NCBI GenBank assembly: GCA_020860565.1
Contig: JAJBUA010000050.1
Coordinates: 1-57,067, forward strand
Direction of reading: 5' to 3'
Length of the DNA: 57,067 nt
Source of the DNA: Clostridiales bacterium
GTDB taxonomy: Bacteria; Bacillota; Clostridia; Lachnospirales; Lachnospiraceae
Under the pieces are notes generated by a model that was given only the letters and a program-made list of their open reading frames with translations, made no database searches and was not told the DNA's origin. Position 1 is the first letter of the stretch; each line of letters starts with the position of its first letter. This document shows positions 1 through 8,335 of the stretch, piece by piece. The translations under genes were made by a program, and so were the position numbers.

Positions 1-79
1 AATTATTCTTGCGTGTATTTGCAACTTTTATTATAGTCGTTTCTCTTTTAACAGTCAAAAATTATTGATTTCCGTAGAA

Positions 80-517
80 TCAATTAAAATACACTACGGT
101 AAGATATTCACCGGCATGAATATTTTCACTTTCCAGATGATTTAACCGTTTTAATTCTTCCATGTATTCAAGTGTACTGAAACCAGTCCCGTCGGCATAG
201 TCTTTTGCAATGTTCCACAGGCTGTCGCCTTTTTTTAACTGCACACTGGTATAATATCGGTTGTGGCCCGGTTCTGTTTTTTCTTCTGCATGTGCGTTTA
301 TTAACAGACTGTGTCCGAAAAACCCTGAACAAAAAGCCAGTACCATAAGCACAATAATTATAAAGTTTTTTATGTTATTTTTCTTTCTCAGGCGTTTTAC
401 TTTCACTGCAGATATTTGTTGTTCTGCCCTTCGATCTTCCCATCTGCAGACCTTCCCATCTCTGTTTTCCGTCCTGTACTCACGAAATCTGCTGTTATCA
501 ATAATCTTACTACTCAT
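80..517 (-). CDS. LysM-domain membrane protein, YneA-like SOS division inhibitor candidate
   Basis: The 145-residue product has a basic N-terminal region, one membrane helix at about residues 51-72, and a C-terminal LysM domain from about residue 88 (YYTSVQLKKGDSLWNIAKDY). It should be anchored in the membrane with LysM outside, contacting peptidoglycan. The gene diverges from lexA, and its promoter has a LexA-type box in the spacer, so SOS control is well supported. Size, layout and position match the YneA class that halts division after DNA damage. Function is inferred from layout and context, not close identity. The ATG follows a CGGAGGTG ribosome site. Confidence 0.8.
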   Translation of the reverse strand: MSSKIIDNSRFREYRTENRDGKVCRWEDRRAEQQISAVKVKRLRKKNNIKNFIIIVLMVLAFCSGFFGHSLLINAHAEEKTEPGHNRYYTSVQLKKGDSLWNIAKDYADGTGFSTLEYMEELKRLNHLESENIHAGEYLTVVYFN

Positions 518-546
518 AAACGCACCTCCGATTTAAACGGTTTAAA

Positions 547-636
547 AGAACATCTGTTCTGTTTTGCTAATCTGATTATACAATTCGAACAAACGTTTGT
601 CAATGGTTTCTTCATTATTTTTCGAACAACCGTTTG
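547..636. promoter_or_regulatory. Divergent SOS control region with three LexA-type boxes
   Basis: Three sites fit the Firmicute LexA operator CGAAC-N4-GTTCG: AGAACATCTGTTCT (547-560), CGAACAAACGTTTG (586-599) and CGAACAACCGTTTG (623-636). The minus-strand promoter for the LysM gene has TTGACA at 603-598 and TATAAT at 580-575, spacing 17, with the middle box filling the spacer. The first box lies just downstream of that start point. The third box overlaps the -35 of a plus-strand lexA promoter (TTGCTT 634-639, TAGTAT 657-662). This implies joint repression and lexA autoregulation. Confidence 0.85.
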
Positions 637-705
637 CTTTTTCGTAAAATGTATGTTAGTATATAATTGATTTACGGCAGTCGGATATTTTCAGTTCCGC
701 ATTTG

Positions 706-747
706 CAGATTGATATTTTGAATCGGTTTTTCAGATTGATATTTTGA
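706..747 (+). repeat. 16-bp direct repeat in the lexA leader
   Basis: CAGATTGATATTTTGA occurs at 706-721 and again at 732-747, a period of 26 bp, between the lexA promoter and its ribosome site. The role is unknown. Confidence 0.85.
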
Positions 748-769
748 TTTCAACGGAGGTCATTGACTT

Positions 770-1387
770 ATGTCGTATGGGAGGATTACTGCGAAGCAAC
801 AGGAAATTTTAGAATACATTAAGGAAAATATTTTAAAGAAGGGATATCCGCCGGCGGTTCGTGAGATTTGCGAAGCTGTGCATCTGAAGTCCACTTCATC
901 GGTACATTCTCATCTGGAATCCCTGGAGAAAAACGGTTATATCCGGCGGGATCCGACAAAACCGCGGGCAATCGAGATCCTGGATGATACTTTTGGTTTC
1001 GCCCGCAGAGAGATGGTTCAGGTACCGATCATCGGCTCTGTCGCAGCTGGTCAGCCGATTCTGGCTGAAGAAAATATTGAAGATTATTTTCCGATTCCGG
1101 CCAATATTCTTCCGAATGCTGAGACCTTTATGCTGCATGTTCATGGTGAAAGTATGATCAATGCCGGTATTCTGGATGGAGACAGTGTCATTGTCGAGCA
1201 GGCTAAGACGGCCAGAAACGGTGATATTGTCGTCGCACTGATTGAGGATTCCGCTACAGTAAAGACATTTTATAAGGAAAACGGCCATTTTCGTCTCCAG
1301 CCGGAAAATGACTCGATGGATCCGATTATCGTCAATGAGGTACAGATCCTTGGTAAGGTTATCGGTCTTTTCCGCATGATGAATTAA
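770..1387 (+). CDS. lexA: LexA repressor
   Basis: This 205-residue SOS repressor has an N-terminal winged helix-turn-helix (about residues 1-65) and a C-terminal S24 self-cleavage domain. The scissile Ala93-Gly94 is in VAAGQPI. The catalytic Ser128 lies in HGESMI and Lys165 in ATVKTF, so the catalytic dyad is intact. The start follows CGGAGGT at normal spacing. LexA boxes just upstream indicate autoregulation and joint control of the divergent LysM gene. Full length for the family. Confidence 0.97.
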   Translation: MSYGRITAKQQEILEYIKENILKKGYPPAVREICEAVHLKSTSSVHSHLESLEKNGYIRRDPTKPRAIEILDDTFGFARREMVQVPIIGSVAAGQPILAEENIEDYFPIPANILPNAETFMLHVHGESMINAGILDGDSVIVEQAKTARNGDIVVALIEDSATVKTFYKENGHFRLQPENDSMDPIIVNEVQILGKVIGLFRMMN

Positions 1388-1441
1388 AGCCCTGAGAGAA
1401 TCTCCTGTCTTTCTATTATATTTATTTTTGCTTTTGTCAAA

Positions 1442-1483
1442 AAAAGCTCCGTTTCCGGCTTAAAACCGACAAACGGAGCTTTT
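1442..1483. terminator. Bidirectional terminator between lexA and the cytidylate-kinase-like gene
   Basis: AAAAGCTCCGTTT (1442-1454) pairs with AAACGGAGCTTTT (1471-1483), giving a 13-bp stem with A/T tails on both sides. It serves the convergent genes lexA and the kinase-like gene. Confidence 0.88.
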
Positions 1484-1556
1484 CCTAAACGGACATTCTC
1501 ATTTGTTTTTGATTACCAGCAAAACTGTGTTCCCATCTGCTCTTAATGTCAAGGGA

Positions 1557-2195
1557 TTATGCCTTCTTCGCGTATGCCTGCTTTGCCAGTGCAAACTGTT
1601 TGATAATCTCTACGCTGCCTTCAAATCCAAGTTTGCTGCTGTTGATGCACAGATCATAGCTTTTCGCATCTCCCCATTTTTTACTGGAGTAATAATTATA
1701 ATAGCTGGCGCGCTTTTTATCTGTCTTGACCATAATTTCCTTTGCCTTTGCCGCATCGATCTTATAAAGATCTTTCAGATATTCAATCTTTACATTATCA
1801 TCTCCGCAGATAAATACGGTTGCTGTATTCGGATAATCAGCAAGTGCATAATCCGCGCATCGGCCTACGATTACACAGGATTCTTCCTCAGCCAGCTTTT
1901 TGATCGAATCAAACTGGGCAAGGAAAATTTTATGATTGATCGGCATATCCAGATAGGAAGGAGACGCATACCCGACCGAATACGTATCCATAACCAATGA
2001 ATATAAGAAACTGCTTGTCGGTTTCTCATCATGGGTTTCAAATAATTCCTCACACAGACCGCTGTGCTTTGCAGCCAGATTAAGAAGTTCTTTATCGTAA
2101 CATTTTATTCCAAGCTGCTCTGCCAGCATCTCGCCGATCTTTTTTCCTCCGCTGCCACACTGCCTTCCGATTGTAATAACAAGATTCCCTTTCAT
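1557..2195 (-). CDS. Cytidylate kinase-like family protein
   Basis: The 212-residue protein begins with a P-loop region, ITIGRQCGSGGKKIGEMLA, followed by YDKELL, typical of the cytidylate-kinase-like family common in gut Clostridia. This family is distinct from housekeeping Cmk and its substrate is unsettled, so nucleoside monophosphate phosphorylation is only inferred. The ATG follows AAAGGGGTG. It appears monocistronic, convergent with lexA and sharing its terminator. Confidence 0.82.
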   Translation of the reverse strand: MKGNLVITIGRQCGSGGKKIGEMLAEQLGIKCYDKELLNLAAKHSGLCEELFETHDEKPTSSFLYSLVMDTYSVGYASPSYLDMPINHKIFLAQFDSIKKLAEEESCVIVGRCADYALADYPNTATVFICGDDNVKIEYLKDLYKIDAAKAKEIMVKTDKKRASYYNYYSSKKWGDAKSYDLCINSSKLGFEGSVEIIKQFALAKQAYAKKA

Positions 2196-2292
2196 AAAAA
2201 CACCCCTTTCAGAAACTTATGAAGTGAAGTTTGACGGTGATTACTGTCCCAACTAACTGTATTATAACACAAATATTTCAAAAAGTATAGAA

Positions 2293-3201
2293 TCAGTCAA
2301 TCTTTTCTAATAATTTTCTGAAATATTCAGGCAAAGGTGCAGAAAATTCCATCCATTCTCCGCTTCGCGGATGAACAATACCCAGGATCCCGGCATGGAG
2401 CGTCTGCCCCTCCAGTTCCGGATAGGGACATTTCGCCGGTCCGTAGACACGATCACCCAGGATCGGATGACCAATCGATGCCATATGAACGCGGATCTGG
2501 TGTGTTCTTCCGGTTTCCAGCTGACATTCGATATACGTATACCTGGAAAATCGCTGAAGAACCTGATAATGGGTAACTGCCCTCTTTCCATTTCTGGGAT
2601 TGATGCTCATTTTCTTGCGGTCGGTCGGATGTCTGCCGATTGGCGCATCCACGGTACCGGAATCTTCTTTGATTACACCGTGCACAATGGCAAAATATTT
2701 TCGTTTGATGGAATGTTCTTTCAACTGTACTGCAATATGATTGTGTGCCATATCATTTTTGCATACGATCAGGACACCGGTCGTATCCCGGTCAATCCGA
2801 TGAACGATACCCGGTCTCATCACACCGTTAATTCCGGAAAGGCTTCCCTGGCAATGTGCTATCAGCCCATTGACCAAAGTACCGGAGCTATGTCCGGCCG
2901 CCGGATGAACAACCATGCCCTTCGGCTTATTGACAAGCAGGATATCGTCATCTTCGTATAGAATGTCAAGCGGCATTTCCTCAGGAAGGATCTCTGGTTC
3001 CACTGCTTCCGGAACGTCAAGAGAAATATGATCGCCGCAGACAACCTTGTAGCTGCTTCTGGGAGTTTTTCCGTTTACCTGCACGCCGCCGTCCCTGAGA
3101 ATCTTCTGCAGATAAGAGCGGGTAAGATCCCCGCAGTGGTCCGCAAGATATCGATCAATCCGGAGTCCGTCATCCTCATCCACCATAATATTGCGAATCA
3201 T
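2293..3201 (-). CDS. RluA/RluD-family 23S rRNA pseudouridine synthase
   Basis: The 302-residue enzyme should convert uridine to pseudouridine in large-subunit rRNA. An N-terminal S4 RNA-binding domain (about 12-60) precedes the catalytic domain. Motif HRIDRDTTG at 134-142 carries the expected catalytic Asp137, and the C-terminal GRTHQIRVH motif is intact. An in-frame ATG 45 bases upstream exists, but the start used here has AAGGAAGGAAAC before it and gives the usual family length (B. subtilis YlyB is about 300 residues). It follows lspA on the same strand after an 84-bp gap with a hairpin. Confidence 0.92.
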   Translation of the reverse strand: MIRNIMVDEDDGLRIDRYLADHCGDLTRSYLQKILRDGGVQVNGKTPRSSYKVVCGDHISLDVPEAVEPEILPEEMPLDILYEDDDILLVNKPKGMVVHPAAGHSSGTLVNGLIAHCQGSLSGINGVMRPGIVHRIDRDTTGVLIVCKNDMAHNHIAVQLKEHSIKRKYFAIVHGVIKEDSGTVDAPIGRHPTDRKKMSINPRNGKRAVTHYQVLQRFSRYTYIECQLETGRTHQIRVHMASIGHPILGDRVYGPAKCPYPELEGQTLHAGILGIVHPRSGEWMEFSAPLPEYFRKLLEKID

Positions 3202-3289
3202 AATGTTTCCTTCCTTCTGTGAGAAAAGAATGCGGCTTAAGCGCATTCTTTCCCCCTCCTGTAAATATATCCTGTTCGATAGAATTCAT

Positions 3290-3329
3290 GGGCTGCGTAA
3301 GTAGCCATTCCTTACGCGATCATGTGCAT
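3290..3329 (-). repeat. Degenerate REP-like hairpin between lspA and the rluD-type gene
   Basis: GCGTAAG (3295-3301) pairs with CTTACGC (3311-3317). Read on the minus strand it is TGCACA, a short spacer, then GCGTAAGGAATGGC. This resembles the head of the larger repeat at 27.2 kb (TGCACAGGGCCGGGTAGGGAAT). The relationship is suggestive only. Confidence 0.4.
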
Positions 3330-3334
3330 CAGTT

Positions 3335-3850
3335 TTACCTGTGAAAAGAAAAATGGAGAACTTCCAGTTCCTCATCCGTATAGTAAAACATCATCAGCAT
3401 TACCAGCAGAAACGCCGCGCAGGTCACGCAGATATCCGCCACATTGAATACTGGAAAATCAATCAGACGGACATATAAAAAGTCTACCACATATCCACAG
3501 GCAATCCGGTCAATCATATTTCCTACGGCGCCGGCTGATATCATACATATGCAGATTTTCAGCCAATGATATCGTTTTTGCGAAAAATCCGGCAGTTTCC
3601 ACATGGCATAAAAGGACGCCACCAGCACCGCGGCGGCGATCACCAGAAACACGGTCTGACGCCCCTGCATAACGCCAAAAGCAGCGCCGCGGTTTTCGGA
3701 ATAAAGCAATTCAAATACTCCAGGTATTAACACAATCGGCTCCTGTCCCTGTAAATGCAGCACAGCCAGACTCTTAGTCCAGCGATCTGCTGCAATCAGG
3801 ATTCCGGACAGGATCACCCACATACCCAGATTCTGTAATTTAGACTTCAT
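3335..3850 (-). CDS. lspA: Lipoprotein signal peptidase (signal peptidase II)
   Basis: This 171-residue integral membrane aspartic protease cleaves signal peptides of diacylglyceryl-modified prolipoproteins. Four membrane helices are visible. The two catalytic aspartates are Asp114 in GNMIDR and Asp139 in FNVADI; the SENRGAAFG motif is also present. The chosen ATG follows GGAGGTGCCC; a longer in-frame start lies inside aroB without such a site. The gene overlaps the 3' end of aroB by 11 bases, so the two are probably translationally coupled. Local clients include the lipoproteins OppA, Dac and the protein at 46.3 kb. Confidence 0.95.
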   Translation of the reverse strand: MKSKLQNLGMWVILSGILIAADRWTKSLAVLHLQGQEPIVLIPGVFELLYSENRGAAFGVMQGRQTVFLVIAAAVLVASFYAMWKLPDFSQKRYHWLKICICMISAGAVGNMIDRIACGYVVDFLYVRLIDFPVFNVADICVTCAAFLLVMLMMFYYTDEELEVLHFSFHR

Positions 3851-4952
3851 GGGCACCTCCGCCGATCCATCTGAGCGCATTTATCATTTCAGCGTCCGAT
3901 ATCGTGCGATCAATATAAGCGTCACCAATCCGGCTAAGAAGCACAAACTTAATTTTCCCTGACTCCATTTTTTTATCATTTTTTGTGGCCGCTACAATTT
4001 TTTCCGGCTCCAGGTGAAAAGCAGTCAAATCTACCGGCAGATGAAAACGCAGCATCATTTCACGAATACTCTCTACCTCAGCCATGGTAAGATTCCCTCT
4101 GGACGCTGACAGATAAGCTGCGGCAACGCAGCCCAATGCCACGCATTGTCCGTGGTACAGTTTAAAGTTCATCAGCTTTTCAATTGCGTGTCCCAGGGTA
4201 TGGCCAAAATTCAGGAAAGCGCGGTCTCCCTTTTCTGTCGGGTCTTTTTCCACAACTACCCGCTTAATATTATCACTGACCAGAATCATCTGCTCACACA
4301 GCTGCAGGTCTCTGGCATTGATCGCGTCAGTATTCTGCCCCAGCCATTCAAAATAAGCTGAGTCCCGGATCAGGCCATGTTTAATGATCTCACCCATCCC
4401 ACACGCAAACTGCTCGTCATCCAGCGTCTTTAACGTCGAGGTGCAGATATAAACGAGCGAAGGCATATGAAATGCTCCTACCATATTTTTATATGCGTCA
4501 AAATCAACGCCGGTCTTACCGCCGATACTGGAATCCACCTGTGACAAAAGCGTTGTAGGTATCTGGATAAAAGAAATACCTCTGAGATAGGTTGCTGCTG
4601 TAAACCCACACAGATCCCCTGTTACACCGCCGCCCAGAGCAGCAAGGCAGTCACCGCGGTCATAGTGGTTAAGAATCAGATATTCGTATATCCTGCGGAC
4701 AACATCCAGATTTTTATATTCTTCACCGGCTGGAAAGATATAGATATCCACCCTGCTGCAGCAGGACTCCAGCTGTTTTTTTACCGTATCTGCATAAAGC
4801 GGCGCAACATTGCTGTCAGTCACGATACAGATCTTATGGTTTCGTATATCCAGCGCATCCGCTGTCGCCTTCCCCAGACAGTCAAATTCCGGCTCGATCA
4901 GAATATCATAAATGGCATTGCCATCCTGATGTACGGTTAATCGTTCGGACAT
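3840..4952 (-). CDS. aroB: 3-dehydroquinate synthase
   Basis: The 370-residue shikimate-pathway enzyme converts DAHP to 3-dehydroquinate using NAD and a divalent metal. The signatures are GGGVTGDLCGF, the PTTLLSQVDSSIGGKTGV segment, and the metal-binding histidines in FGHTLGHAIE. The start follows AAAGGGGGC; the longer in-frame start lacks one. The length is normal. It sits alone among envelope genes, upstream of and overlapping lspA, with no other aro gene in the window. Confidence 0.95.
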   Translation of the reverse strand: MSERLTVHQDGNAIYDILIEPEFDCLGKATADALDIRNHKICIVTDSNVAPLYADTVKKQLESCCSRVDIYIFPAGEEYKNLDVVRRIYEYLILNHYDRGDCLAALGGGVTGDLCGFTAATYLRGISFIQIPTTLLSQVDSSIGGKTGVDFDAYKNMVGAFHMPSLVYICTSTLKTLDDEQFACGMGEIIKHGLIRDSAYFEWLGQNTDAINARDLQLCEQMILVSDNIKRVVVEKDPTEKGDRAFLNFGHTLGHAIEKLMNFKLYHGQCVALGCVAAAYLSASRGNLTMAEVESIREMMLRFHLPVDLTAFHLEPEKIVAATKNDKKMESGKIKFVLLSRIGDAYIDRTISDAEMINALRWIGGGAHEV

Positions 4953-4995
4953 AATAGCCCCCTTTCGTGTTTCTGAATTAATGTTTCTGTGCATA

Positions 4996-5044
4996 AAGAA
5001 AAGAAAGCAAACAATATCTCCCTGCCGGGGAAAAATTGCCTGCT
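4996..5044 (-). terminator. Terminator after sepF
   Basis: On the minus strand AGCAGGCAAT (5044-5035) pairs, with G-U pairs, to ATTGTTTGCT (5015-5006), followed by the T-rich TTCTTTTCTTT. This probably ends the HlyD-like/yggS/sepF transcript. The sequence ATGCACAG follows immediately, as it does after the acpP and lysine-riboswitch terminators. Confidence 0.6.
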
Positions 5045-5075
5045 TTATGAATCTTATTTCTAAAATATCAGGATA

Positions 5076-5576
5076 TCACAGATGGATATTCAAACCGGAA
5101 ACATCAATATTGTTCCCATTGAGCAAATCCTGAAAATCTCCGGAAAGTTCAACTGATTCCGGCGTTACAATGAAAATAAAGCTGGAAATCTTCTGCAGGT
5201 TGCCATTCATAGAATATGCCGCCCCGGATGCAAAATCAATAATCCGCTGTGCAAGTTCCGTATGAATACCTTCCATATTCAGAACAACTGCCTTTCCTGC
5301 AAGCAGATAATCAGCGATCAGGCTGCCATCATCAATGGTGCTCGGTTTGATCAGCGATACCTCCATCGCGCGTTTCATAGGTACAACTTTGGACTGGCGT
5401 GAAAAGAAACGGGGTTTCGGATCCTCCTCCTCGTCATCGTCATCATTATCATGCGCAACAGGAAAAAGTGGCTTTTTTGCCGGCTTTTCCGCCTCGTAAT
5501 CATCCTCGTCGTCAAAGTATTCGTCATCATCACCGTTTAACCGCATGGTGTCCATTAATCTGTCCAATAAGCCCAT
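5076..5576 (-). CDS. sepF: Cell division protein SepF
   Basis: The 166-residue protein has an N-terminal membrane-targeting helix (MGLLDRLMDTMRL), a very acidic D/E-rich linker at about 14-55, and the C-terminal SepF core (VSLIKPSTIDDGSLIADYLL through GAAYSMNGNLQKIS). SepF binds FtsZ and the membrane and bends FtsZ filaments at the septum. The start follows GGAGAGAG; the longer frame overlaps yggS. It lies 19 bases after yggS, in the usual ylm-type arrangement. No divIVA or ylmGH follows; aroB comes next. Confidence 0.92.
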   Translation of the reverse strand: MGLLDRLMDTMRLNGDDDEYFDDEDDYEAEKPAKKPLFPVAHDNDDDDEEEDPKPRFFSRQSKVVPMKRAMEVSLIKPSTIDDGSLIADYLLAGKAVVLNMEGIHTELAQRIIDFASGAAYSMNGNLQKISSFIFIVTPESVELSGDFQDLLNGNNIDVSGLNIHL

Positions 5577-5595
5577 AATACTCTCTCCATTCCCT

Positions 5596-6285
5596 TTATC
5601 TGGCACCAAAAATTCCGGTCCCGACTCTAATCATCGTTGCGCCCTCTTCGACGGCGACTTCATAGTCCCCGGTCATTCCCATAGAAAGCACACGCATAGT
5701 AACATTATCAATGTTTTTACTGTTAATGTCAACAGATAATCGATATAATTTTTTAAAAATTTCACGATTATCCTCCGGATCATCGACATAAGGCGCAATC
5801 GTCATCAGGCCGCAGATATGCACATGTGGAAATTTGCTTACAGCAAGCACCAGATCCAGAACATCTTCCGGAGCCAGACCGAATTTGCTCTCCTCTCCTG
5901 CCACATTCACTTCCAGAAGAATATCAACGGTAAGGTTTTCCTTCGCTGCTTCCTGCTCAATGTGTTCTGCCAGCCGCAGAGAATCAACCGAATGAATCAT
6001 CACAGCCGGTCCGATCACCTGACGCACCTTATTGCGCTGCAGATGACCGATCATATGAAATCTCGCGTCAGCAGGCATCGCAGGCGCTTTGGCAAGAATT
6101 TCCTGCACTTTATTTTCACCAAAATCCCTCGCTCCTGCCGCATATGCAGTCTGCAGATCTTCAATTGGCTTGGTCTTGCTGACAGCGATAAGAGTTACAT
6201 CTTCATAATTTCTTCCGCTCCGCTCACAGGCGGCGCGGATTTTTTTTCGCACCTGTGTCAGGTTTTCCTCAATAGCCGCACTCAT
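5596..6285 (-). CDS. YggS/PLPBP family pyridoxal-phosphate homeostasis protein
   Basis: The 229-residue protein has a TIM-barrel PLP-binding fold. AVSKTKP contains the PLP Schiff-base lysine, and the family block FGENKVQEI is followed by WH-type HMIGHLQRNKV. C-terminal MGMTGDYEVAVEEGATMIRVGT binds the phosphate. It buffers intracellular PLP rather than catalysing a reaction. The start follows GGAGGTAAAG. It lies between the HlyD-like gene and sepF, the conserved Firmicute pairing. Confidence 0.94.
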   Translation of the reverse strand: MSAAIEENLTQVRKKIRAACERSGRNYEDVTLIAVSKTKPIEDLQTAYAAGARDFGENKVQEILAKAPAMPADARFHMIGHLQRNKVRQVIGPAVMIHSVDSLRLAEHIEQEAAKENLTVDILLEVNVAGEESKFGLAPEDVLDLVLAVSKFPHVHICGLMTIAPYVDDPEDNREIFKKLYRLSVDINSKNIDNVTMRVLSMGMTGDYEVAVEEGATMIRVGTGIFGAR

Positions 6286-6343
6286 TTGCTTTACCTCCAT
6301 TTTTATATGCCATTTCAACCGGATATCCGATATCAGACAGATA

Positions 6344-7747
6344 TTATTGATACACCAGCTGCCCCTCGTAAACGGTATCGGCGTTCAATACTATGTGATC
6401 GTAAACGGAAAGACCATAATTCATTCCCTTGCGAACGGTGTAATATTCATTGTTGGAATTTAAAATATCGATCTGTTTAAAAACAGCATATCCCTTATTG
6501 ATATTATAAACACCCTGAAGGGTATCGCTCGCTCCCACCTGGTACCGTTCATCAGAGTCCGGTTTTACCAGATAATCCCCTGCTTTAATCTCAGCGTCTT
6601 CACTCATATCGATATAATAATATTCATCCGTAGAATAATAAATCGTCGTCGGTACAAAATCCACCGCAGTACCGTTTTCCGAATAGGATTCCTTTAAAAA
6701 TCCAGTGTCACTGCTGTCTCCGCCGGAACTGAGATATCCGAGAGGGACCAGATAGAAACTCTTGGTCGTCACGGCTTTTACCGGGATTTTCAGGCCGGAA
6801 GCACGCTCCGAATCTACCTCAAACCGGATAAAACGATCACCGATAAACTGCACCATATATTTGTTAAAATCAAGCTTTCCATAAGAAGCACCATCGCTTC
6901 CCGTTATAACAGAAAAATCTCCGTCCGTTTCCAGATCTGAACTGTCAAAGGAAACATGCAGAGAAGTCAGATCGGCATATTCCTCCATATCATCATCCGA
7001 TAACGGAAAGATCAGACTCCAGCTGTCGGATGTCACCAGTTTATAGACCGGAGCATTTTCTTCAATTCGCTGTCCTGCCTTGGTAATCGCTTTACTGTAG
7101 CCGGAATGTTCAAAGGTATCTGCCGCAATCTGTTCCGGCACAAAATCTTCATAACCGTCAATGGCATAGGAAACCACTCCGGATTCCGGCGCTTTCACCT
7201 GTTGCAGAGATGCACCGGTTTGCTCAATCAGAGAATCCAGGCTTCCTACCGTGTTAAAATTAACATATTCCAGTACAGTAGCTTCCAGTGTGGAATACAG
7301 ATTATAAACGGTATTGAAATCTGCATGGTTCCAGCTCATAGCAAAGGAAGACAGCTGCCGCTTAATGTCAGTGATATTGGCATCGGTAAGCGTTATATTT
7401 GCCTCCGGGTGATCCTCCAGAAAAGAAGCCAGACTGCCGGTTTCATCGATCGAATAGATCCTGGTGCCGATCCCGGCTCTTTTCCCTTCTCTGACATAGT
7501 AATTGATATATCCGGCCCGATCCGTGTATTGAACCTTTTCTTCACGAACCGCGATGCCGGTATACTCACGATCATTTACAATCGTGCCCTCAACTACTTC
7601 ATAAAACTGAATTTTATCTTTCTTCAGATACGTGTATACGCTGAATATCATATACAGAAAAATGATGGCAAATATAATCATGCCGATATTAATATTCAGC
7701 GGGCGGCGATATCGTACAATCTTTGCGTTCTTTTTCTTTTTGGCCAA
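6344..7747 (-). CDS. HlyD-like single-pass membrane protein of the sepF cluster
   Basis: The 467-residue protein has a lysine-rich cytoplasmic start (AKKKKNAK), one membrane helix at about residues 20-41, and a large extracytoplasmic part beginning with a barrel-sandwich-like segment (EGTIVNDREYTGIAVREE). This resembles HlyD/membrane-fusion adaptors. No exporter ABC or outer-membrane partner lies nearby. It is immediately upstream of yggS and sepF, so a role at the septum or cell wall is possible but unproven. The start is TTG preceded by GGAGGGGG. The terminator of the upstream gene lies only about 20 bases before it, with no clear promoter in between. Confidence 0.72.
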   Translation of the reverse strand: MAKKKKNAKIVRYRRPLNINIGMIIFAIIFLYMIFSVYTYLKKDKIQFYEVVEGTIVNDREYTGIAVREEKVQYTDRAGYINYYVREGKRAGIGTRIYSIDETGSLASFLEDHPEANITLTDANITDIKRQLSSFAMSWNHADFNTVYNLYSTLEATVLEYVNFNTVGSLDSLIEQTGASLQQVKAPESGVVSYAIDGYEDFVPEQIAADTFEHSGYSKAITKAGQRIEENAPVYKLVTSDSWSLIFPLSDDDMEEYADLTSLHVSFDSSDLETDGDFSVITGSDGASYGKLDFNKYMVQFIGDRFIRFEVDSERASGLKIPVKAVTTKSFYLVPLGYLSSGGDSSDTGFLKESYSENGTAVDFVPTTIYYSTDEYYYIDMSEDAEIKAGDYLVKPDSDERYQVGASDTLQGVYNINKGYAVFKQIDILNSNNEYYTVRKGMNYGLSVYDHIVLNADTVYEGQLVYQ

Positions 7748-7765
7748 GCAAACCCCCTCCTGAAA

Positions 7766-7795
7766 GGTAAAAAAGAGGACTTAAAAAGTCCTCTT
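7766..7795 (-). terminator. Terminator after the small P-loop gene
   Basis: AAGAGGACTT (7773-7782) pairs with AAGTCCTCTT (7786-7795). On the minus strand the stem is followed by TTTTTT at 7774-7769. It lies between the P-loop gene and the HlyD-like gene. Confidence 0.85.
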
Positions 7796-7816
7796 ATATA
7801 CCAATTGCAACGCAGA

Positions 7817-8236
7817 TTAAAGGGAAATAACAACATCCTTCTGAAACTGTTCCGGAAGGTCAACAGCGTCTTTGGATATGCTGAGCACAAAATTCAGGGA
7901 ATATTTGGTGCCAAGCTTGTCAAGTAAAACCAATGTTTCTGTTAAATCTTCTCCCTCCAGGCAGGAAAGCTTCAGAAAACTGTCCAGATACATCGTCTCA
8001 ATATCGTGATCCTGAGAGATGATACCGGCAATAAATCCTATAAATCCATGGCTGTCAAGAATCGGAAATTCGTTGACATTGATCAGACGGATACGATTAT
8101 TCAGCTCATACATATGCTTGGCACTCTTGTCCAGATATACAATAGAACCTTCCGCTTCCTTGATCTTATTGTTCGCCATCTCCAAAAGATATTTGGTTTT
8201 CCCCTTCCCCTTATTTCCTGCAATGATCTGCACCAT
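7817..8236 (-). CDS. Small P-loop protein of unknown function
   Basis: The 139-residue protein opens with a Walker A motif (IIAGNKGKGKTKYLLE, residues 4-19). Hydrophobic strands follow, including a possible Walker B in ETMYLDSF. It is far too short for a PilT motor ATPase, although such proteins are sometimes labelled that way. The layout suggests a stand-alone RecA- or thymidine-kinase-like nucleotide-binding domain. The ATG follows AAGGAGG. It has its own promoter and terminator upstream of the HlyD/yggS/sepF group. Its function is not known to me. Confidence 0.72.
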   Translation of the reverse strand: MVQIIAGNKGKGKTKYLLEMANNKIKEAEGSIVYLDKSAKHMYELNNRIRLINVNEFPILDSHGFIGFIAGIISQDHDIETMYLDSFLKLSCLEGEDLTETLVLLDKLGTKYSLNFVLSISKDAVDLPEQFQKDVVISL

Positions 8237-8303
8237 AATAATTATCCTCCTTGGGTTTTATTGAAATCGTATAAAAGACGTAAATCAAATGAACTTGTTT
8301 ATA

Positions 8304-8332
8304 ATTATAGTATAAATTGCCAAAAGACGCAA
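8304..8332 (-). promoter_or_regulatory. Promoter for the small P-loop gene
   Basis: Minus strand: TTGCGT at 8332-8327, 17-base spacer, TATAAT at 8309-8304, about 70 bases before the start codon. Confidence 0.6.
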
Positions 8333-8335
8333 CGA

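Noticed and set aside
6344-7747. Drug-efflux adaptor assignment for the HlyD-like protein
   Set aside because: No ABC or MFS exporter adjoins it, so efflux is not supported.
7817-8236. Label as twitching motility protein PilT
   Set aside because: Only a Walker A motif is shared; the protein is 139 residues and lacks PilT's other motifs.
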